Shown here: in pieces, positions 37,336-46,578 of the stretch | How positions within the stretch are numbered: the first letter of the stretch is position 1 | How the letters are laid out: each line of letters begins with the position of its first letter | Assembly (NCBI GenBank): GCA_014584395.1 | Contig: JACTMY010000010.1 | Coordinates: forward strand, 1-64,000 | Source of the DNA: Planctomycetota bacterium | Lineage (GTDB): Bacteria > Planctomycetota > Planctomycetia > Gemmatales > HRBIN36 | DNA length: 64,000 nucleotides | Reading direction: 5' to 3' | Program-made: the position numbers and the translations under genes | The notes under the pieces: generated by a model | Seen by the model: the letters and a program-made list of their open reading frames with translations, nothing else | What the model was told of the DNA's origin: nothing | Database searches by the model: none

Positions 37336-38097
37336 GTGCCCTTACAGCAACCCTACAGCGATGAGCAACTCGCAGCACTTGAATTGCGCCGTGCGGCACT
37401 TCCGCGCCACGTGGCCATCATCATGGATGGCAACGGCCGCTGGGCGGCGCAGCAGGGATTGCCGCGCGTGGAAGGGCATCGACAAGGCGTGCGCAGCGTT
37501 CGCGCCGTCGTCGAGGAAAGTGGCCGGCTCGGCCTGGAGCAACTCACGCTCTACTGTTTAAGCATCGACAATTGGAAGCGTCCCCAATCCGAATTAGATT
37601 TTCTCATGCTTCTTCTCCAACAGTATCTGATTGAGGAGCGTGCGGAAATCATGGAGCAGAATATTCGCTTTGGCAGCATCGGCCGCCGCGAAGGCCTCCC
37701 CCCTCATGTTTTGCAGGAGCTTGATCGCAACGTGGCCTTAAGCGCATCGAACACGGGACTGCGATTATGTCTGGCGATCAATTATGGAGGCAGGACCGAG
37801 ATTGTGGATGCGGCGCAAAAATTGATGCGCGAAGCTCATGCGGGCCAAATACAACCTGAAAAGCTCGACGAAGACCTGTTCAGCCAGCACCTGTACACCC
37901 ATGGCATGCCCGATCCCGACCTGTTAATCCGAACGGCGGGCGAGATGCGCGTCAGCAACTTTTTGTTGTGGCAAATCTCCTATGCTGAGCTGTGGGTTAC
38001 TCCGCGATGTTGGCCTGAATTCGACCAGGCGACTTATCACGAAGCCCTACGTGATTTTGCCCGCCGCGAAAGACGGTTTGGAGGCCTCAACACATAA
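37336..38097 (+). CDS. uppS: Undecaprenyl diphosphate synthase (cis-prenyltransferase)
   Basis: This encodes 253 residues making the C55 lipid carrier for cell-wall and glycan synthesis. HVAIIMDGNGRWAAQQGLPRVEGHRQG carries the catalytic Asp and FPP-binding residues. YCLSIDNWKRPQSELDFLM, LCLAINYGGRTEIVDA and LIRTAGEMRVSNFLLWQISYAELW follow as expected. The usual 'SGExRxSNF' reads AGEMRVSNF, a Ser-to-Ala change next to the conserved Glu, and NW replaces NF/NW of the family. The start is a GTG at 37336. The 3' end overlaps the open frame of the lipase remnant that follows. Confidence 0.92.
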   Translation: MPLQQPYSDEQLAALELRRAALPRHVAIIMDGNGRWAAQQGLPRVEGHRQGVRSVRAVVEESGRLGLEQLTLYCLSIDNWKRPQSELDFLMLLLQQYLIEERAEIMEQNIRFGSIGRREGLPPHVLQELDRNVALSASNTGLRLCLAINYGGRTEIVDAAQKLMREAHAGQIQPEKLDEDLFSQHLYTHGMPDPDLLIRTAGEMRVSNFLLWQISYAELWVTPRCWPEFDQATYHEALRDFARRERRFGGLNT

Positions 38098-38155
38098 AGC
38101 ACATCTTCGTCGTGTGATTCAAGACTGCACGCCATCGCAATTGCGGCATGGTGAA

Positions 38156-38884
38156 ATGATCTTCCCCTTGGCCGTCTTGCCCGACCGCACCCACGGCTCG
38201 ATCATCACGCCGGAGGATAGCGACGTCGCTTCAACGAACGCCAACCAGGCACGTTTGAGCCAACTTTTGTTACAAGCTTTGCGTTGCGCAAACATGGCCG
38301 AATACCGCACCATTCAAAAAGAATGGCAGGTGCTCAGCGAAACGACAGTCGAATTAGCCGATAATGAGGCGCAACTCCATGCTGTCTTCCCCAAACCTGC
38401 GCTGCTGCCATGGAATGAAACGAGCCGAAAACCTGAAAATTATCATCAATACATGCAAATGATCGTGCACGTCGTCGATGATCATGGTGCGGAAGTGCCT
38501 GACTTCTTTTTAGAGTTTTACGGGCCTGAGGATTGGCGATTGGATCTGGATGCCATTTATTTTCAAACGGAAGTTCTGGAGAACGTGCACGTCAATGGGC
38601 CGCGCCGCTGCTTTTACGTGGACCGAACGGACTTAATGAACACCTTCTATCCCAAGGTAATCCCGAAAGATAAAGAGAAAGTGGTATCCATGAGCATCGC
38701 GGCCACGTCGCCTGGGGATAACATCGACTTCTTTAGCGATCGCAAAAAGGGGCCGGCTGGCCGCCTGATCATTCATCGCGCCGCGGAGGATCAACGGTGG
38801 ATGAAGCGCAACAGCACCCACTTCGTCAAGATCATCATTCCGCGTCATCCCAAGGACAATGTGTTTAAGCTAACGGAAGCTTAG
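38156..38884 (+). pseudogene. C-terminal remnant of a lipase/esterase-like protein
   Basis: The frame is open from about 37982, inside uppS, to 38884. I mark the likely independent part from the ATG at 38156, about 242 residues. It contains HGSIITPEDSDV, then LLLQALRCANMAEYRTIQKEW and a beta-sandwich-like tail (MIVHVVDDHGAEVPDFFLEFYG ... HFVKIIIP). That order, a post-catalytic His/Asp-type segment, helix, then accessory beta-domain, resembles the C-terminal half of bacterial lipase/PGAP1-like hydrolases. No GxSxG nucleophile or N-terminal half is present, since uppS occupies that place. It may be a truncated gene or an unrelated standalone protein; the family call is tentative. Confidence 0.4.
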
Positions 38885-38995
38885 GGGCACTTGTGCTACT
38901 AGCTCACGAATCTTTGCTACTGAAGCCGAACCTTTTGAAATCCATCAGTGACTTGCCACTTCAAGGCGGCTGGGGAATGTTGCGCCAACAATCCC

Positions 38996-39526
38996 TCACG
39001 CCGCTTCGGGCGCGGGTTCAGGCGCTTTGGCAAGGTAGGAGTGCAGCAGCAACAGGCAGGCGCCGACGACTAGGCAAACATCCGCCCAATTGAAGACGGC
39101 ATAATCAAGCCTGCCCAGACGCTCCGACTCGTGGTGGAACCAGAGGAAGTCCCGGACGCCTTTGAAGACGAGCCGATCGTAAAGATTGCCCAGAGCACCG
39201 CCGCTGATCATGCCCAGCGTAAACAAGAGCAGTCGATCACGGCGGACGTGCTCAAGCCCGCTCCAGTAGATAATGAACAGAACCGCCAAGGCGCTGAAGG
39301 CGGCGAAGGCATAGTTCGAAATCAGGCCATAATCCTTGCCGAAGCCAAACACAGCGCCTTGATTGAGTTGGTTGTGGGTGAAATGAAACCAATTGGGAAT
39401 GATTGAAAAGTGCTGCCCCAGGTCCAGCCAGGCAAAGACGGCATACTTACTGACCTGGTCGATGACAAAAACCAGCCCCGCGACGAGCCAAACCCAATGG
39501 CGATAGGATGGCGTGGACGTGTTCAT
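38996..39526 (-). CDS. lspA: Lipoprotein signal peptidase (signal peptidase II)
   Basis: This encodes 176 residues of an inner-membrane aspartic peptidase that removes prolipoprotein signal peptides. Four hydrophobic helices are visible. The catalytic Asps are in GALGNLYDRLVFKGVRDFLWF and in FNWADVCLV; NQGAVFGF corresponds to the conserved N-x-G-x-x-F/W-G region. A His/Glu-rich loop (HHESERLGRLDYA) expands the periplasmic part. Monocistronic. Confidence 0.93.
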   Translation of the reverse strand: MNTSTPSYRHWVWLVAGLVFVIDQVSKYAVFAWLDLGQHFSIIPNWFHFTHNQLNQGAVFGFGKDYGLISNYAFAAFSALAVLFIIYWSGLEHVRRDRLLLFTLGMISGGALGNLYDRLVFKGVRDFLWFHHESERLGRLDYAVFNWADVCLVVGACLLLLHSYLAKAPEPAPEAA

Positions 39527-39725
39527 GTCATCTCCATCTTATTCCTGGATCAACCAGCGGATATATCCTTTTATCCGTAAACCTGCGGTCAGGAATTCCT
39601 GGTCATCCGTCTTTGGTGCCAAGTGTTTACTGGGGCACTTTACTCAACGAGGACAGGAAGTCATAACCATGCCAGCCCGTTCTGTCTAGGCGAATCCCTG
39701 ATCCATACCCCCTACCCCTCCCCGA

Positions 39726-42152
39726 TTACCTTTTTGGGTCGGATCGGCGCGGCTCCACGTCGAGCAAATGGCGGACGAAGAAATCCTTCATTCTTCGCTG
39801 GGCGTAGGGATGGCCGGTGGCGCCATGGCCGACTCCAGGCATGACGAGCAAATCAAAATCCTTGTCGGCTTTGATGAGCGCGTTGGCGACTTGCATCGTG
39901 GAAGCGGGGTCGACGTTGCGGTCCAATTCGCCAACGACCAAGAGCAGCTTGCCCTTCAGTTGCGACGCCATGGTCACGTTGGAGTTGCGCTCATAGCTGT
40001 CATCCACAGGCCAACTCATCCATAGTTCGTTCCACCAAATTTTATCCATCCGGTTGTCGTGGCAACCGCAGTCAGCTACGCCGACCTTGTAGAAATCGCC
40101 ATGCTGCAATAAACCGGCCAGGGCGTTCTGGCCGCCCGCGCTGCCGCCAAAGATACCGACCCGATTCAGGTCCATCCACGGCCGCGTCTTGGCGGCTTCC
40201 TTCATCCAGGCGATGCGATCCGGGAAGCCGGCGTCGGCAAGGTTCTTCCAGCACACGTCGTGAAACGCCTTGGAACGCCAGTTTGTGCCCATGCCATCGA
40301 TCTGCACGACGACGAAGCCCAACTCCGCCAATTGCACTTTCCGCAAATGAACGTTCCAGGACTTGGGGACAAAGGCCCCTTGCGGACCGGCATAGATTTC
40401 CTCAATGACGGGATATTTTTTCTTGGGATCGAATTGGGTGGGCTTGATGATGATGCCGTAAATGTCGGTCTGGCCGTCGCGACCCTTGGCGACGAAACGC
40501 TCGGGCATTTGCCAACCCGCTTCGATGAGCCGCTTGGCGTCGGCTTCCTCCAATGGACAGATCAACTTCCCTGAATCGGAACGCCGCAGTTCGACGACGG
40601 GCGGTTGATCGACCCGCGACCAGGTGTCCAGAAAATACTTCTGGTCCGGGGAAAAGCGGACCTGATGCGTGCCATCCCCTTCCGTAAGGGTGATCATGCC
40701 GGTGCCATCCAGGTTGACCCGGCACAGATGCATGTGATAGGGATCCTGCTCGGGCCGCACGCCCATGGCCCAGAACCAAACTTGTTTGGCATCGGCGTCG
40801 ACGCGCTCCACCCGGCGCACCACCCAAGGACCTTGCGTGAGCTGCCTTTTCAACTTGCCCGTGTCGGCATCGAAGATATACAAATGGTTCCAACCATCGC
40901 GCTCCGACATCCACAAGATTTCCCGGTCTGCCGTCAGCCATTGCAGGAAGCTTTTGTGGGCATAGTCGACGAAGGTTTTGCTTGATTCTTCGATCAAGTC
41001 GTCGACCTTTCCCTCAGTGGACACGGCAAGCAAGCGCAGCACCTGGTGGCCGCGCTGATTGTAACGGAATGTGAACCGCGAACTGTCTGCTTCCCAGCGA
41101 ATTTGGTCGATCGCCCAGGGATTTGAGAACAGCTCCTCCGCCACGGGAATCATTTTCTTACTGGCCACGGAGAAGAGCCGGGGGCGAGGATGGGAGATGC
41201 GGTCGCCGGGCTTCAAATAGTCCATCGTGATGAGTTGTGGTTGGAGCTGCTGTCGAGGTGAAGATTCCACAATATGGACTTTGCGTTCCTGGGGCGGCTT
41301 GGTTTGCATAACGACCAGATACTGGCTGTCAGGCGACCAATAATACTGTGGCTGAAAGGGGTCCTCGGCCGACCCGGTCGTGCTGAGGGGCGATTCTTCC
41401 TTGCTTTCGACGTGGCGCAGCCACACGTTAGCTTCCTTGATGAAGGCCTCCCATTGACCGTTGGGACTCCGTGATCGGGAGCCTGCGCTGCGCGGACCTT
41501 GCCCAGTGGCTCCGGAGGCTGGCGAGCGGCCCGATCGCGCGGTCGGGAGCGGCTTGCCGTCCAGCACCACGGTCCGCCCTCCCTCCCGGGCTTCGATCAA
41601 GCCCATTTCCTGGCCTTGCTCGTTTTCGATCAGCCAAACGTGCCCAGCAAAGGTGTGTTGTTCATGATCCTTGTTCGGTTCGATCGTGCCATAAGCTTGC
41701 CTTTGACCATTGGTGTCAAACCAAAAGAGACGCATCACGCCTTCTGACCGATTGCGAAAGCGAAGGTAGGTTTCATCACCGGTGCGCCGGCTCCGCCGAG
41801 GCACGGCATCGCTTTGGTTGGCCTCGCTCTCCTTGGGACGCTCTTCGGGCTTCAAGGATTCGATCAGCTTATCTTGGCTCGTAAAGGTTTCTTTTTTACC
41901 CGAGGCGGCATCGACCAGGACGTATTCGGACTTCCCCTGGGCGATGGTGACGCGATACCAAAACTTCGTTCCCCCCGGCAGCCATTGGGGATCGACCTGG
42001 CTGCGAAATACCGTGTTGGCGAATCGGCCTCCCAGTTGCTGAGCGCGTTGATAGTCGCTGGCCGTGCCTTGGGCAGCGACTGGACCGGTGATCAAAACCA
42101 GCCCAACGAAGGCTCCGAGAAGCGATAGCGCGGCAATGCGCATTACGAACAT
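39726..42152 (-). CDS. Exported S9-family (DPP IV-like) peptidase
   Basis: This encodes about 808 residues from the ATG at 42152, chosen because GGAG lies 6 bases upstream and a clean signal peptide follows (MRIAALSLLGAFVGLVLITGPVAAQG). Longer in-frame starts to 42224 exist. An N-terminal eight-bladed beta-propeller of DPP IV type (FQPQYYWSPDSQYLVVMQT, MSERDGWNHLYIFD) precedes the alpha/beta-hydrolase domain. The catalytic Ser is in GIFGGSAGGQNA, the Asp is in GELDRNVDP and the His is in PGVGHGATG. It probably cleaves after Pro/Ala in periplasmic or external peptides. The Arg/Ser/Gly linker at about 200-225 is unusual. Confidence 0.88.
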   Translation of the reverse strand: MFVMRIAALSLLGAFVGLVLITGPVAAQGTASDYQRAQQLGGRFANTVFRSQVDPQWLPGGTKFWYRVTIAQGKSEYVLVDAASGKKETFTSQDKLIESLKPEERPKESEANQSDAVPRRSRRTGDETYLRFRNRSEGVMRLFWFDTNGQRQAYGTIEPNKDHEQHTFAGHVWLIENEQGQEMGLIEAREGGRTVVLDGKPLPTARSGRSPASGATGQGPRSAGSRSRSPNGQWEAFIKEANVWLRHVESKEESPLSTTGSAEDPFQPQYYWSPDSQYLVVMQTKPPQERKVHIVESSPRQQLQPQLITMDYLKPGDRISHPRPRLFSVASKKMIPVAEELFSNPWAIDQIRWEADSSRFTFRYNQRGHQVLRLLAVSTEGKVDDLIEESSKTFVDYAHKSFLQWLTADREILWMSERDGWNHLYIFDADTGKLKRQLTQGPWVVRRVERVDADAKQVWFWAMGVRPEQDPYHMHLCRVNLDGTGMITLTEGDGTHQVRFSPDQKYFLDTWSRVDQPPVVELRRSDSGKLICPLEEADAKRLIEAGWQMPERFVAKGRDGQTDIYGIIIKPTQFDPKKKYPVIEEIYAGPQGAFVPKSWNVHLRKVQLAELGFVVVQIDGMGTNWRSKAFHDVCWKNLADAGFPDRIAWMKEAAKTRPWMDLNRVGIFGGSAGGQNALAGLLQHGDFYKVGVADCGCHDNRMDKIWWNELWMSWPVDDSYERNSNVTMASQLKGKLLLVVGELDRNVDPASTMQVANALIKADKDFDLLVMPGVGHGATGHPYAQRRMKDFFVRHLLDVEPRRSDPKR

Positions 42153-42325
42153 GGGCAACTCCATTAAGTGCATCCAAGGCGGGGGTCGCAGGGCACGGCA
42201 TCGTTTAGGGGCATGAGCAGTCATCCTCCATTCTACTTGGGGAACTGCGGAAAAACAGCGATTTCATCGCACCCGACGCGGGAAATCATCGGATGGACGT
42301 TAAGAAATGTTCATGTCAAGGGTTG

Positions 42326-42961
42326 TCAATCGCGCGGTTTGCGCTTGGTCGTGTAGCGGATTTTGCAGCCCCGGGGATTGGTTTCCATAACGGTTGGCTT
42401 CTTGCCCGATAAGAGGGCTTGCACCGCATCCTCCAAATACATCTTTCCAGGCTGGGCGGGCGGGTCGCGGTCATCCATCGCTCCCAAGTAAGCGACCTTG
42501 CGCTCCGCGTCCAGGACGAAAAACTCAGGAGTGTAGTTCGCTCCATAAGACTTGGCGATCTGTTGGCTCGGGTCGTGCAGATAGGGAAATGGAAAGCCTT
42601 TCTCCTTGGCCTTGGCTTTCATGGCAGGCAGTTGATCGGATTCGATGTTGTTGACGCAAATGGCCACCACGCCAACTTGACTCCCCGGCCCAGCATACTC
42701 TCGGCAGAAGGCCAGCAGCCGATCTTCATAGTCCACGGCACAAGGGCAGCTATTACAGGTAAAAACCAGGACGATGATGGCCTTGTCCTTCAAGTCCGAC
42801 AGGGAATGCTTGCGGCCATCGACGCCCTCAAGGTCGGCCCAGGCCGGCGCTGCATCTCCCACAGCCAACACATCGTTGTACTTGCCCTTGCCTGGCCCCT
42901 GCTTGTCCTCGCTGATTAAGCCAAGGAATGCTATGCCACAAATGACCAAACAGCCTTTCAT
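42326..42961 (-). CDS. Thioredoxin-like (redoxin/AhpC-TSA) protein, exported
   Basis: This encodes 211 residues. A short hydrophobic N-terminus (KGCLVICGIAFLGLIS) may be a signal or lipobox-like segment (C4, C8). The redoxin fold starts at VLAVGDAAPAWADLEG; the active site is FTCNSCPCAVDYEDR, a C-x-x-C with an extra Cys. SYGANYTPEFFVLD contains the cis-Pro region. This is the planctomycete 'thioredoxin family' often found as stand-alone periplasmic redox proteins. GGAAAGGGA lies upstream of the ATG. Confidence 0.85.
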   Translation of the reverse strand: MKGCLVICGIAFLGLISEDKQGPGKGKYNDVLAVGDAAPAWADLEGVDGRKHSLSDLKDKAIIVLVFTCNSCPCAVDYEDRLLAFCREYAGPGSQVGVVAICVNNIESDQLPAMKAKAKEKGFPFPYLHDPSQQIAKSYGANYTPEFFVLDAERKVAYLGAMDDRDPPAQPGKMYLEDAVQALLSGKKPTVMETNPRGCKIRYTTKRKPRD

Positions 42962-43036
42962 TCAATCCCTTTCCACAATTGGATCGAAGACTCCATTTCA
43001 GCCATGATAGTGTATTCTCTCTCGATTTTTTTGGAG

Positions 43037-43525
43037 TTAGGTAGAATAGCGGCCAAACTGTTTTTGCAGATGCAGTGGAAAGCGGGCGAGGAAACGCGTC
43101 TTCAACCGAACCAGGATTTCACTGCCATGCCGGGTCCAATCCACAGTCCTGACGTTGGGGATAAGGAGGGTAACACACGCATGCAGCCAAATGGTCATTA
43201 AAACCATTGTGACCAAGTTCAGCCAATTGAGGAGCATGAAAATGCCCATCAGTCCAAGACTGAGCAACGCCCAGATCAGTCTGATCTCACGGCGCCAGAG
43301 GAGTAATGAGGGCACCGTCAGAGCGGTCAGCAAGAACACGACCCACTTCGTGATCCAAAGCCATTCCGCCTTGAACAAATAGGTCGATAACAACACGATC
43401 CATGCTTGCAGCCCTGCTATGACCAATACCACTGCCAGGGCCAATCCACCCATCAAGAAGAGGCGGCGTTTGACAATGCGTTTAATGAAGGTTCCTTGCG
43501 TGGTTGCCACGAACAGGACCAACAT
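43037..43525 (-). CDS. Small four-helix membrane protein in the TIR operon
   Basis: This encodes 162 residues with no recognised family. Four hydrophobic segments (about 23-48, 58-75, 83-100, 103-125) are separated by short basic loops. The C-terminal tail is Arg-rich (LVRLKTRFLARFPLHLQKQF). It starts 30 bases after the upstream zinc-ribbon gene on the same strand, which in turn follows the TIR gene by about 33 bases, so the three form a probable operon. Confidence 0.6.
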   Translation of the reverse strand: MLVLFVATTQGTFIKRIVKRRLFLMGGLALAVVLVIAGLQAWIVLLSTYLFKAEWLWITKWVVFLLTALTVPSLLLWRREIRLIWALLSLGLMGIFMLLNWLNLVTMVLMTIWLHACVTLLIPNVRTVDWTRHGSEILVRLKTRFLARFPLHLQKQFGRYST

Positions 43526-43555
43526 ACCCCATAGGAGACAAGAGTGGAAGACGCT

Positions 43556-45403
43556 TCAAAACGTATCGACCATGTTAAAACTAAGATTCACGTCCAGAGC
43601 CATGATGTGATCGTTCAAGTATTCAAGCCAAAAATAAAAGAGTACGGTACTTGCAAATCCAGGAAGTAAACCGACCAGACCACGCCAAATCGGCAGCTTG
43701 AACAGGGCGGCCGAGAAAGTTCCAGTAGCGACATAAAACCAACCATATGAAAGCCAAGCCCATTTAGGCTCTTTGACATCATCGAAGTCGATACCCGTGC
43801 AAAGAACCGCCAAACCCGAAAGAATCATTGGCAGCCAATACGCATGAATCCGTTCCTTGCCGCCGACCATGAGAGCCGCAGCCAATAAACCAAGGGGCAT
43901 CAAAATCGTTAAAAGCGTCCGACTATGGTTTTCCGATTGAATGGCCGTTCCCAACCAAGGGTAAAGGGTTCCTTGGAGCAGGACGATGACGACGATGAAC
44001 AACTGCCATTCGATCGCCATGGCGGTGTTTTCAACGCGCTGCTGATGCGCCATGGGGTTCGTGGAAAACAAGTCGTCGATTCGACTCGCCTCCGAGTTGG
44101 TTAGTTCTTGCAAAATCACAGGAGAGAGGTCGTCATCTTTTGAATCGACTTTAGCGTGGACCGCTTCTCTCGACGCGCCGCCTGATGCATCATCTAGTTC
44201 TTCCAACTTGATGATGTCCAACTGCTGCGCTTTCGTCAGTTCTGGCAAAGGCACGATGCGCACGGACGAGACGTCGATCACGGCAGCCTGACCTGCGGCA
44301 CTTCCCCCAACGCCAATTTCATCGGGTAAAAGTTGTACTAATTCATCCTTGCGACGCCGCCCCAGTTTCACAGAGTGGACATGACACCTTAAGACTTGCC
44401 CTTTATTGGACATCGACAGCAACACGATGCCGAGCAAAATGATCGAGCCACATCCCCAAATAATGATCGGTACACCAATAAACTGCAGCAACCCTTGACG
44501 CGACCGCGCTTCGGCGAATGGTGGGTAATACAGCGCAACGATCAGTCCTGACAAGATTACGATCAGGATGATGATGCGCAAGATCCATACAAAGGAGTAA
44601 ATTTTACCGATTTCCTCCTGAACACGAGCGCGGATTTTGGCCATCCGCGGATCGGCCAAGAAGGATTCATCGATGTCCTTCAAGACATGATCGGCTTTCA
44701 CCCAATTCCGCCGCCGAACGATTTCTTCTAATTGAGCGACCCGTTCCGTCACATCGCCCGTCGAGCGAACCAGCTCCAAGGCGCCTTCGTGATCGGCCAC
44801 GGCCACCAGCACGCTGCGGGCAAAGCGGTTCGCATTCTTCAAATGGCCGGCTGAAAACTCGGCTTTGGCCCGGGCATACAACGCATTGGCGGCGGCAATT
44901 TTCTGCCGCACGGCCTTGCTGATCGGCATTAGCTTGGCCACTTGTATCCGCTGGGCTTCGAGCCATGCGATCTCGCGCTCCAAGGAGATCAGTTTTCTTT
45001 GCGCCAGCAATTCACGCACGTCGTCGCCCAGGAGGAGATTCGCGCGCTCCATGACGACTTTGCATTTTTGCTCTAATTCCGCAATCTGCGCATCCGCAGG
45101 AAACGCATGGCGCAGCGATTCAAGCAATAGTGCCGCTTGCTTGTAGGCACCTTGAGCCATCAATGCGACAACGGCTTTCAGCTTCTTTTCGTGGTAATGG
45201 TGGATCGACTTAACGCGCGCTTTGGGAATGTCCGTTCCGCACTTGGAACAAAAGCGCACTCCCGCCGCGATGAGGAAGGAACATTGCGGGCAGTTCTGCC
45301 ACAAGGCCGCGCCGCAGGAGTCGCAGAATTGAGCATCTCGCGGATTGAACCGCTTGCACCCTGGGCAAACCACAGAACTGCTTGCGTCGCCTTGAACAGG
45401 CAT
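43556..45403 (-). CDS. Double zinc-ribbon, multi-pass membrane protein in the TIR operon
   Basis: This encodes about 615 residues from the ATG at 45403; a TTG at 45418 is an alternative. The N-terminus has tandem zinc ribbons, CPGC...CDSC and CPQC...CSKC (about 12-55). A helical/TPR-like region follows (about 65-260: QGAYKQAALLLESLRHAFP, ELLAQRKLISLEREIAWLEAQ). Then come two membrane helices (about 275-330), a cytoplasmic segment rich in Asp/Ser, and about six more hydrophobic helices to the C-terminus. No known family is recognised beyond the zinc ribbons. Position between a TIR protein and a small membrane protein suggests a membrane component of one system. Confidence 0.6.
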   Translation of the reverse strand: MPVQGDASSSVVCPGCKRFNPRDAQFCDSCGAALWQNCPQCSFLIAAGVRFCSKCGTDIPKARVKSIHHYHEKKLKAVVALMAQGAYKQAALLLESLRHAFPADAQIAELEQKCKVVMERANLLLGDDVRELLAQRKLISLEREIAWLEAQRIQVAKLMPISKAVRQKIAAANALYARAKAEFSAGHLKNANRFARSVLVAVADHEGALELVRSTGDVTERVAQLEEIVRRRNWVKADHVLKDIDESFLADPRMAKIRARVQEEIGKIYSFVWILRIIILIVILSGLIVALYYPPFAEARSRQGLLQFIGVPIIIWGCGSIILLGIVLLSMSNKGQVLRCHVHSVKLGRRRKDELVQLLPDEIGVGGSAAGQAAVIDVSSVRIVPLPELTKAQQLDIIKLEELDDASGGASREAVHAKVDSKDDDLSPVILQELTNSEASRIDDLFSTNPMAHQQRVENTAMAIEWQLFIVVIVLLQGTLYPWLGTAIQSENHSRTLLTILMPLGLLAAALMVGGKERIHAYWLPMILSGLAVLCTGIDFDDVKEPKWAWLSYGWFYVATGTFSAALFKLPIWRGLVGLLPGFASTVLFYFWLEYLNDHIMALDVNLSFNMVDTF

Positions 45404-45436
45404 GCCAGGATGAGCCAAACGGGCTAACTCATCTTG

Positions 45437-45955
45437 TCAGACTTTTTCTTCCTGTCGGGCCTTTTCCTCCAAGCGCAGCCGTTCTTCGAGTCGATCCCGT
45501 ATTCTTTTGATTTCTAGGATCAACCGATTGACGTCTTCCTTGAAATAGGGGTCTCCTCTGACTTCGGTGACATGGATGTCCAATAGCCAATGCAATGACG
45601 CTGGGATTTGATCGAGGCGAGGAAAAGGCGCGTTTTTCACGATGATGGACATCACCAAGCGTTTGTTGCGATTGGCTGCTTCCAACTCGTAGCGCACCCA
45701 ATCATCGTCATTCATGATGCGCGGCTGACCCGACTTCTGATCGACGCAACTCGTCCACTGTTTGCCGATCAGCGCTAATACAATGTCACTCTTCGATACG
45801 GACTGCTCAAGGACCCGTTTCCATTTTTGGCCTGGTCGAATGGAATCCAAGTCTTTGAACAGATTCTCACTGCCGAATTCCACGACTAACCGATCATAGA
45901 GACGACCCGCCAGATCGTCGGTATCTTTTCGTCGATAATTGATGAACAGCTTCAT
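45437..45955 (-). CDS. TIR-domain protein
   Basis: This encodes 172 residues. MKLFINYRRKDTDDLAGRLYDRL and NLFKDLDSIRPGQKW are the box 1 and box 2 motifs of bacterial TIR domains of the 'FISYRR' type. DDWVRYELEAA carries Glu90 at the position of the catalytic glutamate of NAD-cleaving TIRs. The C-terminal 40 residues form a charged coiled coil (IKRIRDRLEERLRLEEKARQEE). TIR proteins act as NADases in antiphage defence or as signalling adaptors. Here it heads an operon with a zinc-ribbon membrane protein and a small membrane protein. NADase activity is inferred, not shown. The 256-base spacer upstream (45956-46211) holds no gene that I can support. Confidence 0.85.
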   Translation of the reverse strand: MKLFINYRRKDTDDLAGRLYDRLVVEFGSENLFKDLDSIRPGQKWKRVLEQSVSKSDIVLALIGKQWTSCVDQKSGQPRIMNDDDWVRYELEAANRNKRLVMSIIVKNAPFPRLDQIPASLHWLLDIHVTEVRGDPYFKEDVNRLILEIKRIRDRLEERLRLEEKARQEEKV

Positions 45956-46211
45956 GAATGAATCAGGGCAAAGATATCTTGTTGAATCGCCCCTAGTTCA
46001 CCACGCTTGAAGTGCAGAGTCAAAAGCAAACTTACGAAGACGAAGAGCCGTCTCTAGCTCAAGAATGGCAGGTAACTTTGATGCTAGATCGTTTGATCAC
46101 CTGATCGACAGCTGATTCATGCCCAGGGGCAAAAGTCCATCAAAATCGATGATGGTCATCTGCAAAGGCTGTGATGTTGATTGCAATATCGTAGCAGGGA
46201 TATCGTCCCTG

Positions 46212-46538
46212 TTATTTGGTTTGAAGGAGTCCGTGGTCGCGCATCCAAGAAAAGATGGCCACAGCCGAGGGCAAGCCGATCGTGCTGGCTGAGAGGGCCA
46301 CCAGTTGCTCGATGGCGGCAGGAGGCACGCCCGCCGCCAAGGCTTTGCGAATGCCGGCATGCACGGCCCCCTCCTTCATGGAACCGATGGCGATGGCGAG
46401 TTTAACCAGGCGAATCGCATGCTCGTCCAGCGGGCCTTGCCGTTCGGCCTCGTGAATTTTGTCCCATGCCTCGCCCAATTGCGGATAACGCTCGATAAAG
46501 GCGAAATACGTGGGAGGAGGGCCAGCGGGTTCGGACAT
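46212..46538 (-). CDS. Carboxymuconolactone decarboxylase-family protein, last gene of the NXR-like operon
   Basis: This encodes 108 all-helical residues: LVKLAIAIGSMKEGAVHAGIRKALAAGVPPAAIEQLVALSASTIG. This is the CMD/AhpD fold core, but the redox C-x-x-C of AhpD is absent, so peroxidase function is unlikely. AAGGAG lies 8 bases before the ATG. It follows the hemerythrin gene by 40 bases on the same strand and ends at a 6-bp hairpin (46195-46211) that may be a weak terminator. Role in the operon unknown. Confidence 0.8.
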   Translation of the reverse strand: MSEPAGPPPTYFAFIERYPQLGEAWDKIHEAERQGPLDEHAIRLVKLAIAIGSMKEGAVHAGIRKALAAGVPPAAIEQLVALSASTIGLPSAVAIFSWMRDHGLLQTK

Positions 46539-46578
46539 GATGGGACTCCTTGCGATCGTGGACGATCCGTGTTGGTCC

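Noticed and set aside
46195-46211. CAGGGA-TATCG-TCCCTG as a strong terminator of the NXR-like operon
   Set aside because: The stem is only 6 bp and no T-run follows on the minus strand. Kept only as a possible weak hairpin in the CMD entry.
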